Shown piece after piece: positions 12,559 through 20,903 of a DNA stretch of 64,000 nucleotides. Every line of letters starts with the position of its first letter. Position 1 is the stretch's first letter. The translations under genes were made by a program, and so were the position numbers. A model generated the notes under the pieces. It made no database searches and had not been told where the DNA came from. It was given only the letters and a program-made list of their open reading frames with translations. The DNA comes from an uncultured SAR86 cluster bacterium (lineage in GTDB: Bacteria > Pseudomonadota > Gammaproteobacteria > Magnimaribacterales > D2472): contig CACECP010000004.1 in the NCBI GenBank assembly GCA_902558095.1, forward strand, positions 1-64,000, given 5' to 3'.

Positions 12559-13914
12559 GTGAATATTCATACTGTCATATTAGCAGCGGGCGAAGGCTCA
12601 AGAATGCTTTCAAACAAAGCAAAATCTCTGCAGCCACTTGGCGGACAATCCATGCTAAGAAGAATATACGCAAATGTTGCTGACATAACTCATAGCACTT
12701 CGTTTGTAGTTGGTTTTGAAAAAGATTCAGTTCTTGATGAGATTAAACAATTTGAGGGAAAAATATACTCATGCGAACAAAAACAGGCTATTGGAACTGC
12801 TGATGCTGTTAAATCTGCACTTTCAACAATATCTGACGAATCTATTGTTGTTGTCCTTTATGGAGATGTCCCTTTAATAAAAAAAGAAACTATTAAAGGA
12901 CTTATATCAACTTCTGATGAAGGGCTAACAATCCTAAGTACAATCATGGAGAACCCCTATGGATATGGAAGAGTAAAAAAAGACAACGAAGGCCATGCAC
13001 TAGCTATTATTGAAGAGAAGGATGCCACAGATGATGATAAAAAAATAAAGGAAGTTTTTACTGGAATATTGTGTTGCAAGAAACCATTACTAGAAGAAGC
13101 AATTGATGAGGTTAACAATGATAATGCTGCTGGTGAATACTATTTAACAGATATTGTTTCTATAATTGCCTCAAAAGGGTATAAAATCAATACTTGTATA
13201 GTCTCTAACGATGAAGTAAAAGGGGCAAATACAAAAACAGAGTTGTCAGAATTAGAGGGAATATATAGAAAAATGAAATCAGAAGAATTACTTGATATGG
13301 GCATAACCTTGTCAGATAAAGACAGGATTGATGTCAGAGGCCAAATCACAGCAGGCAAAGACTGCCATATAGATATTAATGTGATTCTTGATGGAGATGT
13401 AATTCTTGGAAACAATGTTTTTATTGGGCCCAATACAATTCTTAAAAATGTTGAAATAGGAGACAACTCCACTATTGAAGCATTCTCTCATATAGTTTCC
13501 TCAAAAGTGGGAAACAATTGTTCTATTGGACCATACGCAAGATTAAGAGAGGGTAGTTACATAGATGATGATGCAAAAGTTGGAAATTTTGTTGAAACAA
13601 AAAAGACAAAACTGGGAAAAGGCTCAAAAGCAAATCATTTTGCATATTTAGGAGATGCTGAAGTTGGCTCAGAAACCAATATTGGGGCGGGAACAATCAC
13701 TTGCAATTATGATGGTAAGAAAAAGCATAAAACAAAAGTTGGAGATAATAGTTTTGTTGGAACTAACTCCTCATTAGTGGCTCCAATAACCATTGGATCT
13801 AATTCATATGTAGCTGCAGGCTCTGTTATAACCAAAGATGTTCCAGACAATGCTCTGGGTGTTAGCAGATCAAAACAAGAAAACAAAGAAAATTGGTCTA
13901 AAAAGAAGAGCTGA
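12559..13914 (+). CDS. glmU: Bifunctional GlcNAc-1-phosphate uridyltransferase / glucosamine-1-phosphate acetyltransferase
   Basis: GlmU makes UDP-GlcNAc for peptidoglycan and lipopolysaccharide. The N-terminal pyrophosphorylase has LAAGEGSRM at 8-16. From about residue 255 the hexapeptide-repeat left-handed beta helix forms the acetyltransferase, with the family motif NIGAGTITCNYDG. Length is 451 residues and the start is GTG. It ends two bases before the glmS start, so the two steps are co-expressed. Its product is the sugar donor expected for the glycosyltransferase at 50-51 kb. Confidence 0.96.
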   Translation: MNIHTVILAAGEGSRMLSNKAKSLQPLGGQSMLRRIYANVADITHSTSFVVGFEKDSVLDEIKQFEGKIYSCEQKQAIGTADAVKSALSTISDESIVVVLYGDVPLIKKETIKGLISTSDEGLTILSTIMENPYGYGRVKKDNEGHALAIIEEKDATDDDKKIKEVFTGILCCKKPLLEEAIDEVNNDNAAGEYYLTDIVSIIASKGYKINTCIVSNDEVKGANTKTELSELEGIYRKMKSEELLDMGITLSDKDRIDVRGQITAGKDCHIDINVILDGDVILGNNVFIGPNTILKNVEIGDNSTIEAFSHIVSSKVGNNCSIGPYARLREGSYIDDDAKVGNFVETKKTKLGKGSKANHFAYLGDAEVGSETNIGAGTITCNYDGKKKHKTKVGDNSFVGTNSSLVAPITIGSNSYVAAGSVITKDVPDNALGVSRSKQENKENWSKKKS

Positions 13915-13915
13915 T

Positions 13916-15742
13916 ATGTGTGGAATAATAGCTGCAGCTTCTGAACGAAATGTTGGAAAATTGCTAGTCAAGGGGCTGCATAAGATGGAGTATAGGGGCT
14001 ATGACTCTGCTGGAATTGCACTTCATCAGAAAGATCAAATAGCCCATCTAAGAACACTCGGAAAAGTAAAACTTCTTGAAGAGAAGATGATTTCTGAAAA
14101 ACCAAAAAGCAAACTTGGGATTGCACATACTCGATGGGCAACACATGGAGAACCATCAGAAGAAAACGCACATCCTCACAAATCTAACGAAAGAGTCTAT
14201 ATTGTTCACAACGGCATTATTGAAAACTATATAGAACTTAAAAACTTTTTAAAAAAAGAAGGATACAATTTTTCCTCACAAACAGATTCAGAGTTAATTG
14301 CTCACATGATCGAATACTTCCTAGGCCAAGGAAACAACATGCTAGATTCAATGTATTTAACAAAAAATAAACTTGATGGCGCATATGCAATAGCAGCAAT
14401 AGATAAAAATGACGATACAAAAATTACAATTGCAAGAAGCAAGTCACCTCTTTTAATAGGCATAGGAAAATATGGATCCCTTGCAGCTTCAGACCCACTA
14501 GCCATATCAGGGCTTACAAATAAATTTATTTTTTTAGAAGACGGTGATGTTGCTGAGATTTCATCTAAAGAATACAAAATTTATGATGATTCTAAGAATG
14601 AAGTACAAAGAGATATATCTCAAATAGATATATCAAATGAAGCTACTTCAAAAGGAAGCCACAGGCATTTTATGGAAAAAGAAATATACGAACAGCCTGA
14701 TGCAATATTAAATACTATTGATGGCAGGGTTGGAGGAGATGATGTTTTAGATAATATTTTTGGGCTAGGATCCTCAGAAGTTTTTGCAAAAGTAAAAAGG
14801 ATTCAAATAGTGGCATGCGGAACAAGCCTTCATGCTGGAAGAGTGGCAGCTAATTGGCTTTCTGCAATATCAGAATTGCCAGCACAAATAGATTATGCAT
14901 CAGAGTACAGATATAGGAATCCCCATGTAGATGAGGATTCTCTTTTGGTAACAATTTCTCAATCCGGAGAAACAGCAGACACTCTAGCTGCATTAAGGTA
15001 TGGAAAAGAAAAAAATTATTTATCCACATTAACTATATGCAATGTTCCAACAAGCGCACTGGCAAGGGAGTCTGATTATTCTATTTTTACAAATGCTGGG
15101 CCAGAAATAGGAGTGGCCTCTACGAAGGCATTTACAACTCAATTAGCTGCGCTGATGCTTTTGGCGCTATCTCTAGCAAAAAGCAGAAATAAAAATCCCA
15201 AATTAAGGACTCGAGTTATCACCGCAATGAGGTCTTTGTCAGATACTATTAACGAAACCTTAAAACTCAAAGATGAAATTTTAGAAATCGCTCCTGAAAT
15301 CGCCAATAAAGATAATGCTTTGTTTTTGGGAAGGGGGATTTTTTACCCAATTGCAAAAGAAGGCGCATTAAAGTTAAAAGAAATCTCTTATATACATGCT
15401 GAAGCATATCCTGCTGGCGAGTTAAAACATGGACCATTGGCCCTTATTGATGAAAATATGCCAGTAATTGCCTTAGCGCCTGAGAGTGAAATAGCTGAAA
15501 AACTTGTCTCTAACCTTGAGGAAGTAAAAGCAAGAGGCGGGACCTTGTATGTATTCTCTGATCCATCTGTCACAATGGAACTAAAATCAGGAAAGATAAT
15601 AAAAATGCCAAAATGTGATTTTTTACTTACCCCAATTATTTATACTATTCCGTTACAAATCCTTTCATATGAAGTTGCTTTATTAAGAGGAACAGATATT
15701 GATCAGCCAAGAAATTTAGCTAAGTCAGTTACTGTAGAGTAA
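13916..15742 (+). CDS. glmS: Glutamine-fructose-6-phosphate aminotransferase (isomerizing)
   Basis: GlmS makes glucosamine-6-phosphate from fructose-6-phosphate and glutamine. The ATG at 13916 yields MCGIIAAA, so after methionine removal Cys1 is the N-terminal nucleophile. An in-frame upstream start inside glmU would bury this cysteine and is rejected. The glutaminase domain covers about 1-220. It is followed by two SIS domains with CGTSLHAG, SQSGETADTL and STKAFTTQ, and the C-terminal lid ends NLAKSVTVE. Length is 608 residues, the family norm. Confidence 0.97.
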   Translation: MCGIIAAASERNVGKLLVKGLHKMEYRGYDSAGIALHQKDQIAHLRTLGKVKLLEEKMISEKPKSKLGIAHTRWATHGEPSEENAHPHKSNERVYIVHNGIIENYIELKNFLKKEGYNFSSQTDSELIAHMIEYFLGQGNNMLDSMYLTKNKLDGAYAIAAIDKNDDTKITIARSKSPLLIGIGKYGSLAASDPLAISGLTNKFIFLEDGDVAEISSKEYKIYDDSKNEVQRDISQIDISNEATSKGSHRHFMEKEIYEQPDAILNTIDGRVGGDDVLDNIFGLGSSEVFAKVKRIQIVACGTSLHAGRVAANWLSAISELPAQIDYASEYRYRNPHVDEDSLLVTISQSGETADTLAALRYGKEKNYLSTLTICNVPTSALARESDYSIFTNAGPEIGVASTKAFTTQLAALMLLALSLAKSRNKNPKLRTRVITAMRSLSDTINETLKLKDEILEIAPEIANKDNALFLGRGIFYPIAKEGALKLKEISYIHAEAYPAGELKHGPLALIDENMPVIALAPESEIAEKLVSNLEEVKARGGTLYVFSDPSVTMELKSGKIIKMPKCDFLLTPIIYTIPLQILSYEVALLRGTDIDQPRNLAKSVTVE

Positions 15743-15751
15743 GTTTAAACA

Positions 15752-16378
15752 GTGATTAGTATCAAAAAATTTTTCCAAAATAATAATCAGAAACTCGAAG
15801 CATTAGAGAAAGAAAATTCTTATTATCAAAAAGTTGCTGAAGACCTAAACATGGGTGACAGAGATGAGGGTATGTGGACTAAAGCATTTTCTAGATCTAA
15901 AGGAGATCACAAAGAAGCAGAATCAATCTATATAAAATTAATGGTTGAGAAAATCGTTATTGAGGAACAGTTAAAAGAAGTAGAGAAAGAAAAGAAAAAG
16001 AAAGAAGAAGAAAGACTTGAAAAAGTAAGACAAGAGCGCGAGAAACAGGAAAAATTAGAACAACACTTCAGAAAGGTTCAAAATGAAAGAAAGGAAAGAC
16101 AGAAAGAAGAGGCAAGACTTAAAAAAGAAGGAAGGGAAATAAATTTAAAAAAACTAAAGAAGCGCTACAAGTTTTTTAGAGAAAAAGAACTCCCTATTAT
16201 ACCGATAATATCCACTGGCATTTTCTTTTTAGAAATGAGAGGAATCACAGCAATATTTACTTCATGGTTTCCAGCAACAATTAACAATTTACCACTTTGG
16301 AATTTTTTACTTTTCGCGTTTATAGTAATTTTGACTGGATTTCTTGTTATATGCGCCCACCCTTTTAGAAAATCATGA
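15752..16378 (+). CDS. Hypothetical coiled-coil membrane protein
   Basis: I do not recognise this 208-residue protein. It starts at GTG, nine bases after glmS. A region at about 70-145 is very rich in Glu, Lys and Arg and should form a long coiled coil. Two hydrophobic segments follow, at about 150-168 and 184-203, and the chain ends in basic residues. The topology suggests a helical rod anchored in the inner membrane. It overlaps the next gene by four bases (ATGA), so the two are probably made together. Confidence 0.7.
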   Translation: MISIKKFFQNNNQKLEALEKENSYYQKVAEDLNMGDRDEGMWTKAFSRSKGDHKEAESIYIKLMVEKIVIEEQLKEVEKEKKKKEEERLEKVRQEREKQEKLEQHFRKVQNERKERQKEEARLKKEGREINLKKLKKRYKFFREKELPIIPIISTGIFFLEMRGITAIFTSWFPATINNLPLWNFLLFAFIVILTGFLVICAHPFRKS

Positions 16379-17598
16379 AAAAAATTATTTATTTTGTTTG
16401 TTTTATTTTAGTCTTTTACCTAATACTGGAACCTTCTGGAAAAAAAGTTATTTTTAATCCAGAGATACCAAATGACTACAGTGATCTCATTGTTGAAATT
16501 GAAAAGGTTATAGATTTGGGGACTCGCGACTTCCTCAAGCAAAGTGCATTTAATGAATTTGGGGATTGTGGATATCGTAAGATTAATGAATATGGATTTA
16601 TAGATATTAACAATGATGGTCAAAAAGATTTAATAGTAAACATGTTCATGAGTCAGATGTGTGGAGGTTCAGGTAGCGGAGGTCAGTATCTTTTGGTTGC
16701 TTTAAATGAAAATGATTCTTTTGAACTAAAGGGTATAAAACAAGTTGGTTATAGAGGAGATTACCTTGATACAGAACAAGTTCTTAAAAATGACAATTTT
16801 TTAATATTTAGGAATTTTTCTTATCATTTGGACGGAAGAGACCCAATGTGCTGTCCTTCAAAAGAAGGCATCTCAAGAATTACTTTAAGAAATTTATTAA
16901 ATGATTCTTATTATGATGAAATTGAGTACAGCAAACCGCTAGCATTGTTAGGGAATTCTTTTAGAATCGACCTCAATGATTTAACAAATGAAAGAAAATT
17001 TTATGAGGAATCCGCAACAGATGTTGATTGGTTGCTTAATAAACTTGCATGGCAATATAAAGATCAGGTTTTGCACCCAAATTGTTTTAAAACAGAATGG
17101 ATATCTTCAGATAATATAGAAGAGTACTATCAGCGGTTCATAGATAGCGAAGTCGATTGGGAAGACTTTTCAAAAAATCTTGGTAAATTTTGGGGGAAAG
17201 AGATAAATATTTATGATCCAATCCAAGCATCATGGGGCGAAGAAATTGAATTAGCGGTTTCAATGGAAAACTGCTTAAAAAAGAAAACTAATTATTTCTG
17301 GTTGGGCAATGACGGACAGATAGGTTCTTCAATGGATAAAGACCTATATGAATATAGAATTCTTTCTAAAGTGCCTTTAGAAGATTGTCAAAATTTGGCG
17401 CCTCACTTACCTGGAAAATGCATTCAGAGCAATTTAATGAGAATTGTTGAACACGGAGGTGGAAGTCTTTCATGGGGATCTTATGTCATATATGGTCTTT
17501 TTTTAATGCCAGAAGGTAAAGAATATATTTTCCCTCTCAAAACATTCGAATCAGAAGATGATAAATATATTAAATCACTGTTTAAACTTAATCAGTGA
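16375..17598 (+). CDS. Hypothetical exported protein with a calcium-type DxNxDG loop
   Basis: No family was recognised for this 407-residue protein. A hydrophobic N-terminal segment (about 3-20) without a lipobox suggests a signal anchor or signal peptide. DINNDGQKDL at about 75-84 matches the calcium-binding loop of FG-GAP/VCBS repeats. A glycine/serine-rich CGGSGSGG follows, and several cysteines occur. It is coupled to the preceding coiled-coil membrane protein by a four-base overlap, which suggests a joint envelope role that cannot be named. Confidence 0.7.
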   Translation: MKKIIYFVCFILVFYLILEPSGKKVIFNPEIPNDYSDLIVEIEKVIDLGTRDFLKQSAFNEFGDCGYRKINEYGFIDINNDGQKDLIVNMFMSQMCGGSGSGGQYLLVALNENDSFELKGIKQVGYRGDYLDTEQVLKNDNFLIFRNFSYHLDGRDPMCCPSKEGISRITLRNLLNDSYYDEIEYSKPLALLGNSFRIDLNDLTNERKFYEESATDVDWLLNKLAWQYKDQVLHPNCFKTEWISSDNIEEYYQRFIDSEVDWEDFSKNLGKFWGKEINIYDPIQASWGEEIELAVSMENCLKKKTNYFWLGNDGQIGSSMDKDLYEYRILSKVPLEDCQNLAPHLPGKCIQSNLMRIVEHGGGSLSWGSYVIYGLFLMPEGKEYIFPLKTFESEDDKYIKSLFKLNQ

Positions 17599-17620
17599 CA
17601 GTTGAATAAAGAAAGGTTTC

Positions 17621-17836
17621 TTGGTTGAGCAATTTTCATTAATTAGTTATCCTAATTTAATCATGACTAACATCTTTAATAATTTAAGTGAAATCATTGG
17701 AGTTTTTTCTGCATTTATTGTTTTTTTTGTTCTGAAAAGTATTGGGATTTCTCCATTTTTGGCATTTCCACTTTGTATGCTATCAGGATGGGGGATTGCT
17801 GTTTTCTTCAAAAATAATGGAAGAAAAATACATTAA
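17621..17836 (+). CDS. Small hypothetical membrane protein
   Basis: This 71-residue product has two hydrophobic stretches at about 24-41 and 44-62 and a basic C-terminus. The TTG start has AAAGG a few bases upstream. An internal ATG 14 codons later is the alternative and lacks a ribosome site. No family was recognised. It is the first of three tiny membrane-protein genes in this stretch. Confidence 0.5.
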   Translation: MVEQFSLISYPNLIMTNIFNNLSEIIGVFSAFIVFFVLKSIGISPFLAFPLCMLSGWGIAVFFKNNGRKIH

Positions 17837-17887
17837 GTTTTACAAAACACTTCACAAAAACTTTAAAAATGACGAAAATCTTATTCT

Positions 17888-17929
17888 CTGTTCGAAAACA
17901 CTCAGTGACTGTCGAGTAGTTTCGAACAG
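17888..17929. repeat. Strong hairpin (16-base arms, 10-base loop)
   Basis: CTGTTCGAAAACACTC at 17888-17903 pairs with GAGTAGTTTCGAACAG at 17914-17929, 14 of 16 positions matching, including ten perfect outer pairs, around a 10-base loop. No T tract follows, so it is not a standard terminator. It lies between two small membrane-protein genes and could be an mRNA structure, an operator or the relic of a small element. Confidence 0.7.
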
Positions 17930-17958
17930 TGATTTAATGAGGAATAAAAGAATGAAAA

Positions 17959-18207
17959 ATGAGAAACATTGATCTTACATATATTTTGATTGCTATTACC
18001 GTTTTAGGATTGATCGTATTTGTTTCTTTTTTTTCTTTTTTTGTTTTCGAAGGTCCATCTGAAGACATAACCATACCTCCCGGCTACCATTGGAATATCT
18101 TTTTATGGTTTATTCTAATGTTCATATTTTCTTTTTTAGCAAAAGTTATTGATAGGCGAATTATTAGGAAAACAACCTGGTACAATAAAACGAAACCATG
18201 GGACTGA
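17959..18207 (+). CDS. Small hypothetical membrane protein
   Basis: The 82-residue product has two clear membrane segments, at about 8-30 and 47-63, the first very rich in phenylalanine. A short loop lies between them and the tail is basic and tryptophan-containing. No family was recognised. It starts 29 bases after the hairpin described at 17888-17929. No strong ribosome site is visible, so expression is uncertain. Confidence 0.5.
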   Translation: MRNIDLTYILIAITVLGLIVFVSFFSFFVFEGPSEDITIPPGYHWNIFLWFILMFIFSFLAKVIDRRIIRKTTWYNKTKPWD

Positions 18208-18287
18208 AATGAGAAACCCTGCTACGGTGGAGTAGAAAAAAACAGAGAATAACTTGAAAAACCAAATCTGAATGAAGATTTAAATCT

Positions 18288-18575
18288 ATGGAAATAAATT
18301 GGGTAGTGGTTGGTTGGATTATTGACATGATCTTAAATGGAGTTGTGTGGCTTATCATTGCAGCAGTTTCTTTGTTATTAATAGATATGTCTGACACATG
18401 GACAAGAAAAGCTGTTAAATGGATGGGTAAGGTTGATGATTGGATAAGAAAATTTGTAGATATCTCATTTGAATGGATTCAAAAGAAGAATCTTAAAATA
18501 ATCTCCAGTATCATATTGTTAATTATCTTTGGCATTCTTGCTCAACTAGGAATAATACCGAAGCTGATAACTTAA
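18288..18575 (+). CDS. Small hypothetical membrane protein
   Basis: The 95-residue product has hydrophobic segments at about 5-33 and 70-90. An amphipathic, tryptophan-rich stretch between them (WTRKAVKWMGKVDDWIRKF) could lie along the membrane surface. No family was recognised. It precedes the zinc peptidase gene by 43 bases and may be transcribed with it. Confidence 0.55.
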   Translation: MEINWVVVGWIIDMILNGVVWLIIAAVSLLLIDMSDTWTRKAVKWMGKVDDWIRKFVDISFEWIQKKNLKIISSIILLIIFGILAQLGIIPKLIT

Positions 18576-18618
18576 TATAAATGGAGTTTTTTATTTTAAT
18601 TTTTTCTAAGGATAAAAT

Positions 18619-19305
18619 ATGGTTTTAGCCGTAGGCGCTCTCGTAGTTCTAGCACTGATATTTGGACCATCTTTGTGGGTGAAGTTGGTTATGAGGAGAT
18701 ATTCATCGGAAAATCCTGAAATGCCTGGCACTGGAGGAGAGCTTGCAAAGCATTTGATTGACCGATTTTCCATAAAAGATGTGAAGGTAGAAGTAACTGA
18801 GCTAGGAGACCATTATGATCCGATTGAAAAAAAAGTTAGGCTTCTGCGAGAACATTATGATTCTAAATCGTTAACTGCAATCGCTATTGCTGCTCATGAA
18901 GTTGGACATGCGATTCAAGATCAGCAAGGTGATAAACGTCTGGCTACTAGAACAAAGATGGCCCCCGTTGTTGATAAGGTCGCCCGTTGGAGTGTTGCCA
19001 TTATCTATTTATCGCCTGTAATAGGCATTATTACTAGACATCCAATGCCATTTTCTTTATTGCTTTTATTAGGCCTATGCGGTTTTATTGCTCGCATGAT
19101 GGTTCATGTGGTGACTTTGCCAATTGAATTTGACGCAAGTTTTTCTAAAGCGCTTCCTTTATTAAGGGAAGGGAATTACGTATCTCAGTCTAATGAAAAA
19201 GCTGTTAGTCGTATTCTGAGGGCAGCAGCACTTACTTATGTATCGGCTGCGTTAGCTGACATTTTAAACCTTGGTCGTTGGATGGTTATACTATTAAGGC
19301 GATGA
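18619..19305 (+). CDS. YugP-type membrane zinc metallopeptidase
   Basis: The protein matches the neutral zinc metallopeptidase family of Bacillus YugP. An N-terminal membrane segment is followed by the zinc site HEVGH at 93-97, and a probable third ligand is E170 in LPIEFDAS, between further membrane segments. Length (228 residues) is typical. The family's substrates are not well defined, but a role in membrane-protein quality control is usually assumed. AAGGAT lies about six bases before the ATG. Confidence 0.88.
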   Translation: MVLAVGALVVLALIFGPSLWVKLVMRRYSSENPEMPGTGGELAKHLIDRFSIKDVKVEVTELGDHYDPIEKKVRLLREHYDSKSLTAIAIAAHEVGHAIQDQQGDKRLATRTKMAPVVDKVARWSVAIIYLSPVIGIITRHPMPFSLLLLLGLCGFIARMMVHVVTLPIEFDASFSKALPLLREGNYVSQSNEKAVSRILRAAALTYVSAALADILNLGRWMVILLRR

Positions 19306-19320
19306 AACAAATAATTTATG

Positions 19321-19326
19321 TATAAT
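19321..19326 (+). promoter_or_regulatory. -10 box of the ion-channel gene
   Basis: A perfect TATAAT ends 11 bases before the ATG at 19338. No Shine-Dalgarno sequence and no convincing -35 are visible. Transcription from this box would start about five bases before the ATG, giving a nearly leaderless mRNA. Confidence 0.5.
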
Positions 19327-19337
19327 TTTTAATAAGC

Positions 19338-20042
19338 ATGCAAGAAAAATTATTAAAAATAAAAGAATCAAGCACTTTCCAATTTATAGTAACAGCAATA
19401 ATATTATTATCGTCTGTTATTGTTGGAGTTGGAACTTATGAGATAGGTAATGACTTATTCGTAAGAATTTTATTTGTCCTAGACACTTTCATAACCGTTT
19501 TCTTTATTATTGAGATATTAATTCGTTTTTTTGCAGAAAACAGCAAAGTAGATTTCTTTAAGAGTGGATGGAACATATTTGATTTAATAATTGTAATTTC
19601 ATCATTGATTCCTACAACAGGCTCTTCTGTTTTGGTCTTGAGGTTGCTCCGACTTGCAAGGCTACTAAGAGTGATTTCTTTTATGCCGGAATTAAGATTT
19701 GTTATTGAGGCATTGATAGAGTCTCTTAAGAAAAGCATTTATGTTTTAATTTTAATTTTTATATTGCTATACATATATGCGGTTGGAGGAGTTATTTTAT
19801 TCGAAGACGTTGTTGGAGGAAGGTTTGAAGACTTAGGAGAGGCATATATTGCTTTAATACAAATTATGACATTATCATCATGGGAGAGCTTAATGATGCC
19901 GATTGTTGAAATATATCCATATGCATGGATGTATTTTATAAGTTTTGTTGTTTTGTCCTCGATAATAGTTCTTAATCTTTTTGTAGCAATTTTGGTTGAT
20001 GTTGTTTCAGAAAGGCGAAAAAAACTGGAAGAAGAGAAATGA
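19338..20042 (+). CDS. Single-domain voltage-gated cation channel (BacNav-like)
   Basis: This 234-residue protein has the six-segment plan of bacterial voltage-gated sodium channels. S4 carries four arginines at three-residue spacing (R102, R105, R108, R111). The pore loop has T178-L-S-S-W-E-S184, close to the TLESW filters of the NaChBac family but with serine where the filter glutamate normally stands and a glutamate three positions later. The C-terminal tail (ERRKKLEEEK) fits the short charged helix after S6. Four such subunits would form the channel. Sodium, calcium or mixed selectivity cannot be decided from sequence. The gene overlaps its downstream neighbour by four bases. Confidence 0.9.
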   Translation: MQEKLLKIKESSTFQFIVTAIILLSSVIVGVGTYEIGNDLFVRILFVLDTFITVFFIIEILIRFFAENSKVDFFKSGWNIFDLIIVISSLIPTTGSSVLVLRLLRLARLLRVISFMPELRFVIEALIESLKKSIYVLILIFILLYIYAVGGVILFEDVVGGRFEDLGEAYIALIQIMTLSSWESLMMPIVEIYPYAWMYFISFVVLSSIIVLNLFVAILVDVVSERRKKLEEEK

Positions 20043-20404
20043 ATGAATTAACCAATTTAATATTGGGACTCACCTACAGCCCTGCATTCAATGTGTATTT
20101 GGTTTGGATTATAGCAACCTTGTATGTTGCATATTATGGATATTATTTTCTTACAGTAAATAATTTTGAAGATTTAAGCGACACTGAATATAAAAAAAAA
20201 TATAAACTTTATTTTCCAAATGGAAAATTTAGCTTCGGTAGATTTTTAGCAATATTTCCACCATTTACTTACCTTGGTCTAGGCACCTTGAATGATATTA
20301 TTGTTATTTTTTTTGGTGGGGCATATATAGATATTTATAACAGGATGTGGTGGAGTCAGTTTTTAGATGCAACTACTATATTTAATTTCATTGATTCGCT
20401 TTAA
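20039..20404 (+). CDS. Hypothetical membrane protein coupled to the ion channel
   Basis: The 121-residue protein has hydrophobic segments at about 17-38 and 68-96 separated by a charged aromatic loop. No family was recognised. Its ATG overlaps the channel stop (ATGA), which implies translational coupling and makes an accessory or regulatory subunit a reasonable guess, though nothing in the sequence proves it. Confidence 0.65.
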   Translation: MNELTNLILGLTYSPAFNVYLVWIIATLYVAYYGYYFLTVNNFEDLSDTEYKKKYKLYFPNGKFSFGRFLAIFPPFTYLGLGTLNDIIVIFFGGAYIDIYNRMWWSQFLDATTIFNFIDSL

Positions 20405-20442
20405 ATTCCTAAAAAAGATAAATAATATATAGTTATTAACAT

Positions 20443-20796
20443 ATGAAAATTACAATAAAGATATATATATTAGCCATTTTAATATCTAGCAATTATTTAA
20501 TTTCTGAAGAAAACAGAAATGACTCTGATATGGGCTTTGAACAGGTTGTATGTAACATTCCTGGAGTAAAAACAAAAAGAAACGAAGAGGGTTTTTTAGA
20601 TAGACTTAATACCAACATAAGAAGAGAGGGTTGTATAAAAGGAGATATCTTAGTAATTGAAGGAAGTGCAAACACAGGACTTGTTGTAGCTTATGTTTGC
20701 AATATAACAAAAGATATTATAGTTTTTACATCTGGCGAAGTGCTTTGCACTTACCAAGGATATCTAAGTACATTTAGGAAAAGAATACATTTTTAA
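20443..20796 (+). CDS. Hypothetical secreted cysteine-containing protein
   Basis: The 117-residue product has an N-terminal hydrophobic segment (about 5-18) that looks like a signal peptide. Four cysteines in the mature part (in VVCNIPG, EGCIKGD, VCNITK and LCTYQG) could form two disulfides in the periplasm. No family was recognised. TATAGT at 20428-20433, nine bases before the ATG, may be its -10 box. A cysteine-dense micropeptide frame follows shortly after the stop. Confidence 0.6.
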   Translation: MKITIKIYILAILISSNYLISEENRNDSDMGFEQVVCNIPGVKTKRNEEGFLDRLNTNIRREGCIKGDILVIEGSANTGLVVAYVCNITKDIIVFTSGEVLCTYQGYLSTFRKRIHF

Positions 20797-20818
20797 ACCT
20801 ATGGTATATACTAATCTC

Positions 20819-20866
20819 ATGTGCGATTGTTGTGACTGCTGCGAGTGTTCTTGCTGCGATAAATAA
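20819..20866 (+). CDS. Putative cysteine-dense micropeptide (15 aa, 8 Cys)
   Basis: The frame reads MCDCCDCCECSCCDK and then TAA. Eight of 15 residues are cysteine, mostly in C-C pairs separated by single acidic residues. An in-frame ATG six codons upstream (20801) could extend it to 21 residues. No ribosome site is evident at either start, so translation is unproven. Possible roles are a metallothionein-like metal ligand, or a cysteine-sensing leader peptide acting on the downstream gene at 20904. The codons alternate TGC and TGT, which argues against a simple nucleotide repeat. Confidence 0.4.
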   Translation: MCDCCDCCECSCCDK

Positions 20867-20903
20867 TTTTTTTTAATAAAATTTAATATTAAACTGTTTT
20901 TTA

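Noticed and set aside
13838..13915. N-terminal extension of GlmS into glmU
   Set aside because: The catalytic cysteine must directly follow the initiator methionine, and only the ATG at 13916 does this.
17817..17972. Open frame of about 51 codons across the small-membrane-protein gap
   Set aside because: It overlaps the 3' end of one small gene in another frame, runs through the strong hairpin and has no ribosome site or hydrophobic pattern.
18208..18287. Short GC-richer patch with CTAC-GGTGGA-GTAG near 18222
   Set aside because: The stem is only four pairs and there is no tRNA or terminator context; nothing else supports a feature.
20882..20893. Perfect palindrome TTTAATATTAAA before the HXXEE gene
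   Set aside because: A 12-base A/T-only palindrome is expected by chance in DNA this AT-rich; kept only as a note in the gene entry.
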